A program made the position numbers and the translations under genes. The notes beneath the pieces are model-generated. The model did no database searches, was not told where the DNA came from, and was given only the letters and a program-made list of their open reading frames with translations. Below are positions 28,029-35,486 of a DNA stretch of 64,000 nucleotides, one piece after another. The stretch is from Bacteroidota bacterium (GTDB lineage: Bacteria; Bacteroidota; Bacteroidia; Bacteroidales; FEN-979). The first letter of the stretch is position 1. Every line of letters starts with the position of its first letter. Location: the NCBI GenBank assembly GCA_026391775.1, contig JAPLDK010000007.1, positions 109,341 through 173,340 of the forward strand, in the 5' to 3' direction.

Positions 28029-29033
28029 TCAATACCAGTCGAAGAAGGCAATATAGTCAGGGGCATCAAGTACCGGCGGACCTACAGTAAAACTTATGGC
28101 TTTCGATCCGTCTGCATTAATGACGGTAAAACTCCGGTCCCCGCTTATATAAGCGATTCTAGATCCGTCCCTTGACCAGGAGGATGGGCTGTCAGAAAAA
28201 TTCCGGGATACCAGGACAGGCGCACTTCCATCCATTTTCATCACATACAGGTCTTTATACCTGAAATAACATATCCTGCTTCTGTCGGGAGCCCAGCTGA
28301 AGAAATATGTACTGTCGTGAAAATCAGCCAGTTTGACAATTGATCGGTCCGATAAGGTCAAACTCCAGATTGTATTGGCATTATGGAATAATAACTGCGA
28401 GCCGTCATGAGACCACACAGGATAACTTCCTTTTGCAAGCAAATGGAAACCGCCCTCATTGATATACCCGACGGAATCGGCTACTATATTGGAATGGTCG
28501 GGTAATTCTTTCATGGTACTTATAGCAATATTTGCTCCGTCGGGCGACCATTCCGGAAGATAAGGATACCGCCCAATCGGAATGAAATTAAGGTAAACAA
28601 AACCGGAACCGTTTGCGTTCATGAAGCAAAGTGAATCGCCTAAAGTTCCGTCCTTGCCATAGATTTCATGCAGAAATGCAATCTTCCTGCTGTCGGGTGA
28701 GAAAACAGGGGCAGAACCTTCGAACTCCCTTTTATCAGGCCCCCATCCGTTCATGAGATAAAACCAATCTCCTCAATCGTACAGTATTTTTGTGCCGTCG
28801 GGTGACCATTTGCCGGCACCGATGCCGGGCTGGTCTGCAACCTTCGTTATCCCGGTTGAATTCATAATATAAACCTTGCTTGCATTATCGTGATGACTTC
28901 GGGTCAGGAATACGAAGGTACCGCCCAGTTCCCCGGGCCAGTAATTGGTTTCTTTTTTCTTACAAGCACTGTCCGAAACAAAAAGAATAATGACCAGGAT
29001 CGGTGATAATAATTGTTTCACTTTTGTTTTCAT
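28029..29033 (-). pseudogene. PD40/TolB-like propeller lipoprotein interrupted by an in-frame TGA
   Basis: Starting at ATG 29033, a lipoprotein-type signal (LVIILFVSDSAC) is followed by the propeller unit KWSPDGTKILYD and then TGA at 28773-28775. The same frame continues without a shift (GDWFYLMNGWGPDKREFEGS) for about 245 more residues, with further propeller units (FSPDSRKIAF, EWSPDGANIAIS, VWSHDGSQLLFH, SWSRDGSRIAYI). CGA to TGA is a single transition and would restore one protein of about 334 residues. Either the gene is inactivated, the stop is a sequencing or assembly error, or it is read through. Internal ATG 28754 could give a leaderless fragment. Confidence 0.75.
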
Positions 29034-29067
29034 ATCATGGTTATTAAAAATAATTTTCGCCATTTCG

Positions 29068-29970
29068 CTACTTACTCCTGGGATGAAACTGAATTATTGT
29101 GCTTCGAAGGTATTCCCTGTCAAGATGGGTATATATTTCCGTTGTGGTAATGGATTCGTGGCCCAGCATCTCCTGCACGGCCCTCAGGTCGGCCCCGCCC
29201 TCAACAAGGTGAGTGGCAAAGGAATGCCGGAAAGTGTGCGGACTAATAGTTTTTTTTAAACCTGCTTTCCGTGCCAGGTTTTTAATTATCGTGAAGATCA
29301 TCACCCTGCTTAGCTTTGAGCCTCTGCGGTTCAGAAAAAGGATATCGTCGTTACCTGCCCTTAAAGGAATGCCCGGCCTCACCTCCCTCAGGTAATGAAC
29401 AATCTCATTCATCGCCATTGCCCCAAGAGGGACCAGTCTTTCCTTATTCCCTTTACCTACCACTTTTATAAATCCTTCATTGAAGTACAGGTTGGTTATC
29501 CTAAGACCGACCAATTCGGAAACCCGCAGCCCACATCCATACATGACTTCCAGGATAGCTTTGTTTCGTTTTCCCTCAGGTGTGCTAAGGTCAATGGCTT
29601 CTGTCAAGGCATTGATCTCGGGAACTGTGAGGAACACAGGAAGTTTGCGTCCCGTTTTGGGGGATTCCAGCAATTCGGTCGGATCTTTCCGGATAATGTT
29701 CTCAAGTAAGAGATATTTATAAAAACCCTTCAACCCGGAAACGATCCTTGCCTGGGAAGTGGCTGTCATCCCCAGACCGTTGATCCACTTTAAGAAATCC
29801 TGGAAATCCTTTAATGTGACCTGATCAGGACCAGCCTTAATACCGGTTTGATCAAGGTATTGTGTCAGTTTTTCAACGTCATGGAGATACGCTTCTATAG
29901 AATTCTGCGATAAGGATTTTTCAAGACGGAGAAAAGACTGATACCCGTGAATATAGGATTTCCAGCTCAT
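29068..29970 (-). CDS. xerD: Tyrosine recombinase XerD
   Basis: A 300-residue site-specific recombinase that resolves chromosome dimers at dif. The N-terminal SAM-like core-binding domain (LRLEKSLSQNSIEAYLHDVEKL) is followed by the catalytic domain with the Arg in GCGLRVSELVGL, the HxxR box SPHTFRHSFATHLVEGG, the His in LGHESITTTEIYTH and the nucleophile Tyr in that same block. Length and motifs fit the XerC/XerD housekeeping pair rather than an integrase of a mobile element; no att-like repeats or phage genes are near. Confidence 0.93.
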   Translation of the reverse strand: MSWKSYIHGYQSFLRLEKSLSQNSIEAYLHDVEKLTQYLDQTGIKAGPDQVTLKDFQDFLKWINGLGMTATSQARIVSGLKGFYKYLLLENIIRKDPTELLESPKTGRKLPVFLTVPEINALTEAIDLSTPEGKRNKAILEVMYGCGLRVSELVGLRITNLYFNEGFIKVVGKGNKERLVPLGAMAMNEIVHYLREVRPGIPLRAGNDDILFLNRRGSKLSRVMIFTIIKNLARKAGLKKTISPHTFRHSFATHLVEGGADLRAVQEMLGHESITTTEIYTHLDREYLRSTIIQFHPRSK

Positions 29971-30027
29971 CTGAAAGGGATATAATGGGTCCGGATTATT
30001 TGATCGCCTAAAAGTATTAAAATATTT

Positions 30028-30057
30028 TTGTTTATTCCGGGAAAGTTTGTACTTTTG
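30028..30057 (+). promoter_or_regulatory. Bacteroidota promoter TTG-N19-TACTTTTG for rpmG
   Basis: TTG at 30028-30030, a 19-bp spacer, and TACTTTTG at 30050-30057 match the phylum consensus exactly in both boxes and spacing. Transcription should begin near 30064, giving a leader of about 24 nt before the rpmG ATG at 30088. Confidence 0.8.
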
Positions 30058-30087
30058 CAGTCCCTAAATTTATAAGTACATTTTTTC

Positions 30088-30276
30088 ATGGCAAAGAAGA
30101 GCAAAGACCAGAGAATTCAAGTGATTCTGGAATGCACGGAGCAGAAAACCAGCGGTGTGCCCGGGATGTCGCGTTACGTCACCAAGAAAAACAAAAAGAA
30201 CACTCCTGAAAGGCTGGAGTTGAAAAAATACAACTCATACCTTAAGAAAGTGACAGTTCATAAAGAAATTAAATAA
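30088..30276 (+). CDS. rpmG: 50S ribosomal protein L33
   Basis: A 62-residue ribosomal protein of the large subunit, with the family pattern [14 protein letters not shown] near the start and [20 protein letters not shown] in the middle. The zinc-binding cysteine pairs of the C+ type are absent, so this is the C- form apart from one cysteine in LECTE. In many Bacteroidota rpmB (L28) precedes this gene; here the upstream gene is xerD and rpmG has its own promoter. It is followed by the DUF4295 gene after 7 bp. Confidence 0.95.
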   Translation: MAKKSKDQRIQVILECTEQKTSGVPGMSRYVTKKNKKNTPERLELKKYNSYLKKVTVHKEIK

Positions 30277-30283
30277 GTGAGTT

Positions 30284-30448
30284 ATGGCAAAGAAAGTAGT
30301 TGCTTCATTTAAAGGTTCTTCCACAGGTAAGGATTACACCAAAGTGATCCGTATGGTTCGATCAAAGAAAACCGGAGCTTACATCTTCAAGGAAGCTATG
30401 GTTCCCAACGATCAGGTAAAAGACTTCCTGGCAGGAAAGGATAACTAA
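30284..30448 (+). CDS. DUF4295 family small protein
   Basis: A 54-residue basic protein beginning MAKKVVASFKGSSTGKDYTK and ending VKDFLAGKDN. It matches DUF4295, a small family confined to Bacteroidota and found between rpmG and ftsY. The basic composition and its place beside L33 suggest a ribosome-associated protein, but no function is established to my knowledge. The 7-bp gap from rpmG and the terminator directly after it make rpmG-DUF4295 a two-gene unit. Confidence 0.9.
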   Translation: MAKKVVASFKGSSTGKDYTKVIRMVRSKKTGAYIFKEAMVPNDQVKDFLAGKDN

Positions 30449-30469
30449 ACGAATTCATTCCAATTATAG

Positions 30470-30501
30470 AAAGCTTTTTTCGGAGGAAAAAAGCTTTTTT
30501 T
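30470..30501 (+). terminator. Rho-independent terminator after DUF4295
   Basis: A perfect 12-bp inverted repeat (30470-30481 and 30486-30497, arms AAAGCTTTTTTC/GAAAAAAGCTTT) with a GGAG loop, running into a U-rich tail to 30501. It lies 22 bp after the DUF4295 stop and 15 bp before the ftsY start, so ftsY is reached by read-through or from its own promoter. Confidence 0.8.
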
Positions 30502-30516
30502 ATATAAAACCGGACC

Positions 30517-31467
30517 ATGGGCCTGTTCAGTTTCCTGAGCAAAGAAAAAAAAGAAGATCTTGATAAGGGGCTGGAAAAAACAAAATCCAGCATCTTCTTA
30601 AGGATATCCAAATCAGTTATCGGCAAATCAAAGGTTGATGACGAAGTGCTGGATAACCTTGAGGAAATTTTGGTCACTTCGGATGTGGGAGTGGAGACTA
30701 CTGTCAGGATCGTGGAACGCATACAGAACAGGGTAGCCAGGGATAAATATGTTGGCACCAGCGAGCTGACTACTATATTGAAGGAGGAGATAGCCGGGCT
30801 TCTGCTTGAAAATTCCATTGAGGACCAAAAAGGTTTTGATTTCCCCTTTCCTTCGAAACCATATGTGATAATGGTTGTCGGCGTGAATGGTGTTGGCAAA
30901 ACCACTACTATTGGGAAACTCGCTTATCATTTCAAGAAGGCAGGGAAGTCGGTATTGCTTGGCGCAGCAGATACCTTCAGGGCCGCAGCAGTTGAGCAGC
31001 TAAAGATCTGGGCCGACAGGGTGGATGTACCGATCATCAACCAGGGTATGGGTGCCGACCCTGCGTCAGTTGCATATGATACAGTGAAATCGGGCATCTC
31101 CAGAAACGCCGATGTCGTGATCATCGACACGGCAGGCCGCCTGCATAATAAAATTAACCTGATGAACGAGCTTTCCAAGATCAGGAAAGTCGTCCAGAAA
31201 CTTATTCCCGACGCACCCCACGAGGTACTACTTGTCCTTGATGCCTCCACCGGTCAGAACGCATTTGAACAGGCGAAGCAATTCACTGCAGCCACTGAGG
31301 TAAATGCCCTTTGCCTTACCAAACTCGATGGGACCGCGAAGGGAGGTGTTGTCATCGGAATTTCCGAACAGTTCAAAATTCCTGTAAAGTATATTGGTAT
31401 CGGAGAGCGGCTCGAACATCTCCAGATATTTAACAAGGTCGAATTCGTAGATAGTCTTTTTAAATAA
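30517..31467 (+). CDS. ftsY: Signal recognition particle receptor FtsY
   Basis: A 316-residue SRP GTPase that docks SRP-ribosome complexes at the membrane. It has a short N-terminal region rich in Lys/Glu, the four-helix N domain (about 20-100), and the G domain with GVNGVGKTTTIGKL (P-loop), ADTFRAAAVEQL, DTAGRLHNK, and TKLDGTAKGGVVIGI. The long acidic A domain of enterobacterial FtsY is missing, as is normal in this phylum. rimO follows after 10 bp. Confidence 0.96.
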   Translation: MGLFSFLSKEKKEDLDKGLEKTKSSIFLRISKSVIGKSKVDDEVLDNLEEILVTSDVGVETTVRIVERIQNRVARDKYVGTSELTTILKEEIAGLLLENSIEDQKGFDFPFPSKPYVIMVVGVNGVGKTTTIGKLAYHFKKAGKSVLLGAADTFRAAAVEQLKIWADRVDVPIINQGMGADPASVAYDTVKSGISRNADVVIIDTAGRLHNKINLMNELSKIRKVVQKLIPDAPHEVLLVLDASTGQNAFEQAKQFTAATEVNALCLTKLDGTAKGGVVIGISEQFKIPVKYIGIGERLEHLQIFNKVEFVDSLFK

Positions 31468-31477
31468 ACCTTTCCGG

Positions 31478-32812
31478 TTGAAAACCAGATCCCGGTCCCG
31501 TACAATTGGTCTTGTTTCTCTTGGCTGTGCCAAGAACCTCATTGATTCTGAACTCCTTCAGAAACAACTTGATGCCAGCAATTTGAAGATTTCATTCGAC
31601 CCTTCATCCATAAAGGACCTCGACACCATAGTCATCAATACCTGTGGATTTATCGGGGATGCCAAACAGGAATCAGTCGAAACCATCCTTCAATATGTTC
31701 ATGCCAAGAGTGAAGGCAAACTAAAACATGTTTTCGTCATGGGCTGCCTTTCTGAAAGGTACAGGGACCAGCTTAAAAAAGACATTCCCGAAGTGGACGC
31801 TTTTTATGGTGTCAACGAACTCAAAACAATAGTTAAGGACCTTGGGGGTCATTATAATAAGCGTCTGCTGGGCGAAAGGATGATATCTACGCCTTCTCAT
31901 TATGCTTATCTGAAAATCGCTGAAGGCTGTGACCGGAAATGTTCGTTCTGCGCTATTCCCGGGATACGTGGGGGGCATATATCAAGGTCATCAGCAGACA
32001 TATTAAAGGAAGCGAAAGGCCTTGTTGCCAATGGTGTAAAAGAGATCATCGTAATCTCCCAGGATACAACTTTTTACGGGTTTGACCTGTACAAAAGGAG
32101 GCAAATTGCAGATCTGCTTGAACAGTTGGCGGGAGTCGACGAAAACGTTTGGATCCGTCTGCATTATGCATATCCTCATGGTTTTCCCATGGATATTTTT
32201 CCTGTAATCCGTGATCACGCTAACATCTGCAAGTATATCGACATCCCTCTGCAGCATATTAATAATCGTATACTTAAGTCCATGAAACGCGGGCTTTCAT
32301 CTGCAAAAACCCGTAAATTGATTGAAACTATAAGAAAGGAAATTCCGGGTGTTATCCTGAGAAGCAGCTTCATAGCAGGGTATCCCGGGGAAACGGATAC
32401 AGAATTCAGTGAACTGCTTGATTTTGTCAGGGATGCCGGGTTCGATCGGCTTGGGGTGTTTGCTTATTCCCATGAAGAAGGCACTTCGGCTTATAAACTC
32501 CGTGATGACATCAGCCAGAAAATAAAACATGAAAGGGTAAGTGAGATCATGGCTTTACAGGAGCAAATCTCGCTGAAAAAGAATATTGCCATGGTTGGAA
32601 AGCAGATTAAAATACTGATTGACCGCAAAGAAGGAGATTATTACATTGCCCGTTCTGAAGGTGATTCACCTGAGATTGACAATGAAGTTCTTATCCCTCT
32701 TACCGGCAATAAATTAAAACCCGGAACGTTTTCAGAAGTAAAGGTAATATCGGCCGAAAGCTTTGATCTTTATGCGGAACCATTGGGGATGCTTGGAATA
32801 AGCAGGAAATAA
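31478..32812 (+). CDS. rimO: Ribosomal protein uS12 methylthiotransferase RimO
   Basis: A 444-residue radical SAM enzyme that methylthiolates an aspartate of ribosomal protein S12. The N-terminal Fe-S domain has VSLGCAKNLIDSE and two further cysteines (NTCGF, VMGCLSER); the radical SAM triad is in EGCDRKCSFCAIPGIRGG; a TRAM domain ends the protein. The start is TTG 31478, since no ATG precedes the essential first cysteine. The position directly after ftsY is conserved in Bacteroidota. Confidence 0.93.
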   Translation: MKTRSRSRTIGLVSLGCAKNLIDSELLQKQLDASNLKISFDPSSIKDLDTIVINTCGFIGDAKQESVETILQYVHAKSEGKLKHVFVMGCLSERYRDQLKKDIPEVDAFYGVNELKTIVKDLGGHYNKRLLGERMISTPSHYAYLKIAEGCDRKCSFCAIPGIRGGHISRSSADILKEAKGLVANGVKEIIVISQDTTFYGFDLYKRRQIADLLEQLAGVDENVWIRLHYAYPHGFPMDIFPVIRDHANICKYIDIPLQHINNRILKSMKRGLSSAKTRKLIETIRKEIPGVILRSSFIAGYPGETDTEFSELLDFVRDAGFDRLGVFAYSHEEGTSAYKLRDDISQKIKHERVSEIMALQEQISLKKNIAMVGKQIKILIDRKEGDYYIARSEGDSPEIDNEVLIPLTGNKLKPGTFSEVKVISAESFDLYAEPLGMLGISRK

Positions 32813-32823
32813 ACCTAAATTTG
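32793..32823 (+). promoter_or_regulatory. Bacteroidota promoter TTG-N20-TAAATTTG
   Basis: TTG at 32793-32795 inside the end of rimO, a 20-bp spacer, and TAAATTTG at 32816-32823 just after its stop match the phylum consensus. It would drive the YwqK-like gene from about 32830 and argues that its start is ATG 32875 rather than the open frame at 32821. Confidence 0.75.
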
Positions 32824-32874
32824 CGGACCGGTATGTACAATCATCCGAAGGAAGAACCAAATAAAATTATTTAT

Positions 32875-33654
32875 ATGAAAAAGTATGTCCTTATCACAAT
32901 TGCATTCCTGTTCCTGATCCCTTTCACAGTGAAATCCGAGGTAAACCCGGGGGTTAAACTTTCGGATACTATTAACAAGACCGATGCATCAGGTTTAAAA
33001 ACAGGCTATTGGGAAGAAAAATCCGGAGAGATTCTGAGCAAAGGATTCTATATTCAGAATAAAAAAGATGGCAGCTGGGTCGGCTTTTATCCCAGCAATG
33101 TTCTTGCCAAGCTTGAAAATTATAAGAATGGTCAGAAGGAAGGACCTTCGGTTCAGCTGGATCGCAGAGGAAAAGTTAATTTATTCGAAACATACCGCCT
33201 TGGAGCACTTAGCGGACAACAGGTTGTTTATTCCCAGGTAGGTGATTTTCCTGTCTCTGAAACAAATTATCTGAAGGGCTTAAAAAACGGGCTCTATCGA
33301 CTGTATTATGATAATGGAAAAATACAGGAAGAATCCAATTATATTGATAACCAGAAGGATGGTGCTTCGCGCTGGTTTAATAAAAACGGCAGGCTTATGG
33401 CTGAATACAGTTATCAAGCCGGAAACTTCGAGGGTATCCAGAAGACCTTTTATGATAATGATACAGTTCAGGTCAGGTCAAATTATGCAAAGAATGAGCT
33501 TACGGGAGAGTACAAAGAGTATTACAGAAACGGTAAACCAAAACTCACGGGTAAATACGTAAATGGTCTGAAAGAAGGCCCCTGGACTGAGTATGATGAG
33601 ACCGGCAAAGCTGTAAAAGTTACCAAGTATAAAGCTGGAAACCCACCCAAATAA
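32875..33654 (+). CDS. Secreted YwqK/MORN-like repeat protein
   Basis: About 259 residues from ATG 32875, with a signal peptide (MKKYVLITIAFLFLIPFTVKS). The rest is a chain of repeats of about 22-24 residues with the pattern Y..G...G....Y..NG....E..Y: KKDGSWVGFYPSNVLAKLENY, LKNGLYRLYYDNGKIQEESN, LTGEYKEYYRNGKPKLTGKY, LKEGPWTEYDETGKAVKVTK. These resemble the MORN-2/YwqK family, often annotated as antitoxin-like, although no toxin gene is nearby and the protein is exported. Function unknown. A thioesterase gene follows after 6 bp. Confidence 0.75.
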   Translation: MKKYVLITIAFLFLIPFTVKSEVNPGVKLSDTINKTDASGLKTGYWEEKSGEILSKGFYIQNKKDGSWVGFYPSNVLAKLENYKNGQKEGPSVQLDRRGKVNLFETYRLGALSGQQVVYSQVGDFPVSETNYLKGLKNGLYRLYYDNGKIQEESNYIDNQKDGASRWFNKNGRLMAEYSYQAGNFEGIQKTFYDNDTVQVRSNYAKNELTGEYKEYYRNGKPKLTGKYVNGLKEGPWTEYDETGKAVKVTKYKAGNPPK

Positions 33655-33660
33655 TTCCTG

Positions 33661-34149
33661 ATGCGGGAACTCCGTAATCCTTTTGTTTCGTTGGAAGGGT
33701 ACAATTGTTTTGGTTGTTCCCCCGGAAATTCCATTGGCCTTCAGATGAAATTTGTTGAAGAAAGCGAGGAAATTGTTTCATACTGGGAACCAAAAAAGCA
33801 TTTCCAGGGCTATCATACCGTACTTCACGGAGGCATACAGGCGACACTGATGGATGAGATAGCAAGCTGGTTCGTATATGTCAAATTAAAATCGGCCGGA
33901 GTCACTTCAAAAGCTGAAATCAGGTATATCAAACCTCTTTATGTTGACAGGGGTGTTTTAACGATACGGGCATCCCTGCTTCAGATGAGGCGAAATCTAG
34001 CTGATATTTCAGTGAAAATATTTGATCAGGATAATGTCTTATGCGCTGAATCCCTTATGGTATACTTTACTGTATCACCCGAAAAATCGAAGGGAAACTT
34101 ATATTACCCTGGCTATGAGAACTTCTATGGTCCCGGGGAGAAGAAATAA
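33661..34149 (+). CDS. PaaI-like hotdog-fold thioesterase
   Basis: A 162-residue protein with the hotdog-fold core YHTVLHGGIQATLMDEIASWF, in which HGG and the helix aspartate are the usual catalytic site of the PaaI/4HBT group, followed by the strand region TSKAEIRYIKPLYVDRG. It probably hydrolyses an acyl-CoA. An N-terminal cysteine pair (YNCFGCSPGNSIGLQ) of the kind seen in related thioesterases is present. It follows the YwqK-like gene by 6 bp and probably shares its promoter. Confidence 0.88.
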   Translation: MRELRNPFVSLEGYNCFGCSPGNSIGLQMKFVEESEEIVSYWEPKKHFQGYHTVLHGGIQATLMDEIASWFVYVKLKSAGVTSKAEIRYIKPLYVDRGVLTIRASLLQMRRNLADISVKIFDQDNVLCAESLMVYFTVSPEKSKGNLYYPGYENFYGPGEKK

Positions 34150-34161
34150 AAGGGCACAAAC

Positions 34162-34386
34162 CTACCTTCCGTTTTTGATCAGATAATTTTTCGGAACTGG
34201 TTTTGACTTTGGACTGTACAACAGATTGTAATTACTTTTATTCTTCTTGATCTTGTTGTAGTTTCTTGCACGGTTCGCGTCACATGAGTATTTATTTTTA
34301 AAACAGCCGGCCAGTAAAAATATCAGGCACAATCCGATTATCATTTGAAATGAGTGCCTTTTGATGTAGGATGGTGTAAAATACAT
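34162..34386 (-). CDS. Small lipoprotein
   Basis: A 74-residue protein with a lipobox LLAGC at about residues 24-28 after a hydrophobic stretch IIGLCLIFLLAG. The mature part is about 46 residues, strongly basic, with many Asn, Lys and Tyr (KNKYSCDANRARNYNKIKKN). It has no recognisable domain. It is convergent with the thioesterase gene and divergent from the T9SS protein gene. Confidence 0.6.
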   Translation of the reverse strand: MYFTPSYIKRHSFQMIIGLCLIFLLAGCFKNKYSCDANRARNYNKIKKNKSNYNLLYSPKSKPVPKNYLIKNGR

Positions 34387-34474
34387 AGAGATAAATTGGC
34401 GTCGTAAAGGTAAGAATTATAAGGATTCATTGGATTCTTGCACTCTTGTATAAGGAATTTGTATCTTCGCAGGC

Positions 34475-35479
34475 ATGATTCACAAATTGAAATTCCTTTG
34501 CGTAGTAATCTTTCTGATCCTGATCACTGATTTTTCATTTGGCCAGTATCCGCCGCCTCCTGGTTTTACAGGGACCACGGCAATCAGCAAAGACAGTTCA
34601 GTCTTTTATGCCTGGGCTAAAACCTGCACAGTGATCAGAGGTTTTGTAAATATTGCGGATACAAATTTCTTTTATAACAACTCAAACCGGGCATCCTATG
34701 GGAATGTATATATGGCCACCGGAATTCCCGACGGCCTGGTACTAAGCCTGGGTGACGGAGGTATCGCAACACTTACCTTCGACACCGTGATTTCTGACCA
34801 TATCGGCTGGGATTTTGCCGTATTTGAAAATTCTTTCAGTGATGGCTTCCTGGAACTGGCTTATGTTGAGGTAAGCTCCGATGGGGTGAATTTTGTCCGT
34901 TTTCCATCAGTCTCACTTACTCAGACCCAGGTGCAGGTTGGCACATTTGACACAATGGATACCCGAAAGATCAATAATCTTGCAGGTAAGTACAGATTGC
35001 TTTACGGAACACCATTTGACCTGATTCAGCTTAAAGACAGCGCTCTTCTTGACATTAACCATATAACCCAAATCAGGATCATTGATGTTGTGGGATGTAT
35101 CCAGGATGAATACGCTCGTTATGATTCACAGAACCATAAAATAAATGATCCATGGCCAACCCCGTTTGATACCGGGGGATTTGACCTTGATGGCGTCGGC
35201 CTTGTACATAATGCCCCAGCCGTCGTTAATGGTAATATAAGTATGCCGGAAGTCAGTATAATCCCAAATCCCTGCTTATCCCAGGCAAAATTTTTTGCCG
35301 GGACCTCAACGCCACTTCATTATGAGATCACCGACCAGACGGGAAGAATATTGATACAGTCTTCATTCTCTGTTTGTACCCATGTTGATATCTCAGCCCT
35401 CCCTGCAGGAATTTACTTTGTAAATTTTACTTCTTCCGGACCCTCATTCCGCTTAACGAAAAAGCTGCTGAAATATTAA
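34475..35479 (+). CDS. T9SS-exported surface protein of a BtuB/BtuG-like locus
   Basis: A 334-residue protein with a signal peptide ending near FGQ and a type A T9SS sorting domain over the last 75 residues (PEVSIIPNPCLSQAKF, ITDQTGRILIQSS, LPAGIYFVNF). The middle (YMATGIPDGLVLSLGDGGIATLTF, WDFAVFENSF, AYVEVSSDGVNFVRFP) resembles surface proteins found beside cobalamin-type TonB receptors. TTG 34438-34440 and TATCTTCG 34462-34469 with a 21-bp spacer suggest transcription starts at or next to the ATG, i.e. a leaderless message. No cobalamin riboswitch fits in the 88-bp upstream gap. Confidence 0.7.
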   Translation: MIHKLKFLCVVIFLILITDFSFGQYPPPPGFTGTTAISKDSSVFYAWAKTCTVIRGFVNIADTNFFYNNSNRASYGNVYMATGIPDGLVLSLGDGGIATLTFDTVISDHIGWDFAVFENSFSDGFLELAYVEVSSDGVNFVRFPSVSLTQTQVQVGTFDTMDTRKINNLAGKYRLLYGTPFDLIQLKDSALLDINHITQIRIIDVVGCIQDEYARYDSQNHKINDPWPTPFDTGGFDLDGVGLVHNAPAVVNGNISMPEVSIIPNPCLSQAKFFAGTSTPLHYEITDQTGRILIQSSFSVCTHVDISALPAGIYFVNFTSSGPSFRLTKKLLKY

Positions 35480-35486
35480 TACCTTA

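Noticed and set aside
29068..29970. Tyrosine recombinase considered as an integrase of a mobile element
   Set aside because: Length and motifs fit housekeeping XerD; no attachment repeats, phage genes or relaxase are near.
34387..34474. Gap before the BtuB/BtuG-like locus checked for a cobalamin riboswitch
   Set aside because: Only 88 bp long and without B12-box or kissing-loop sequences.
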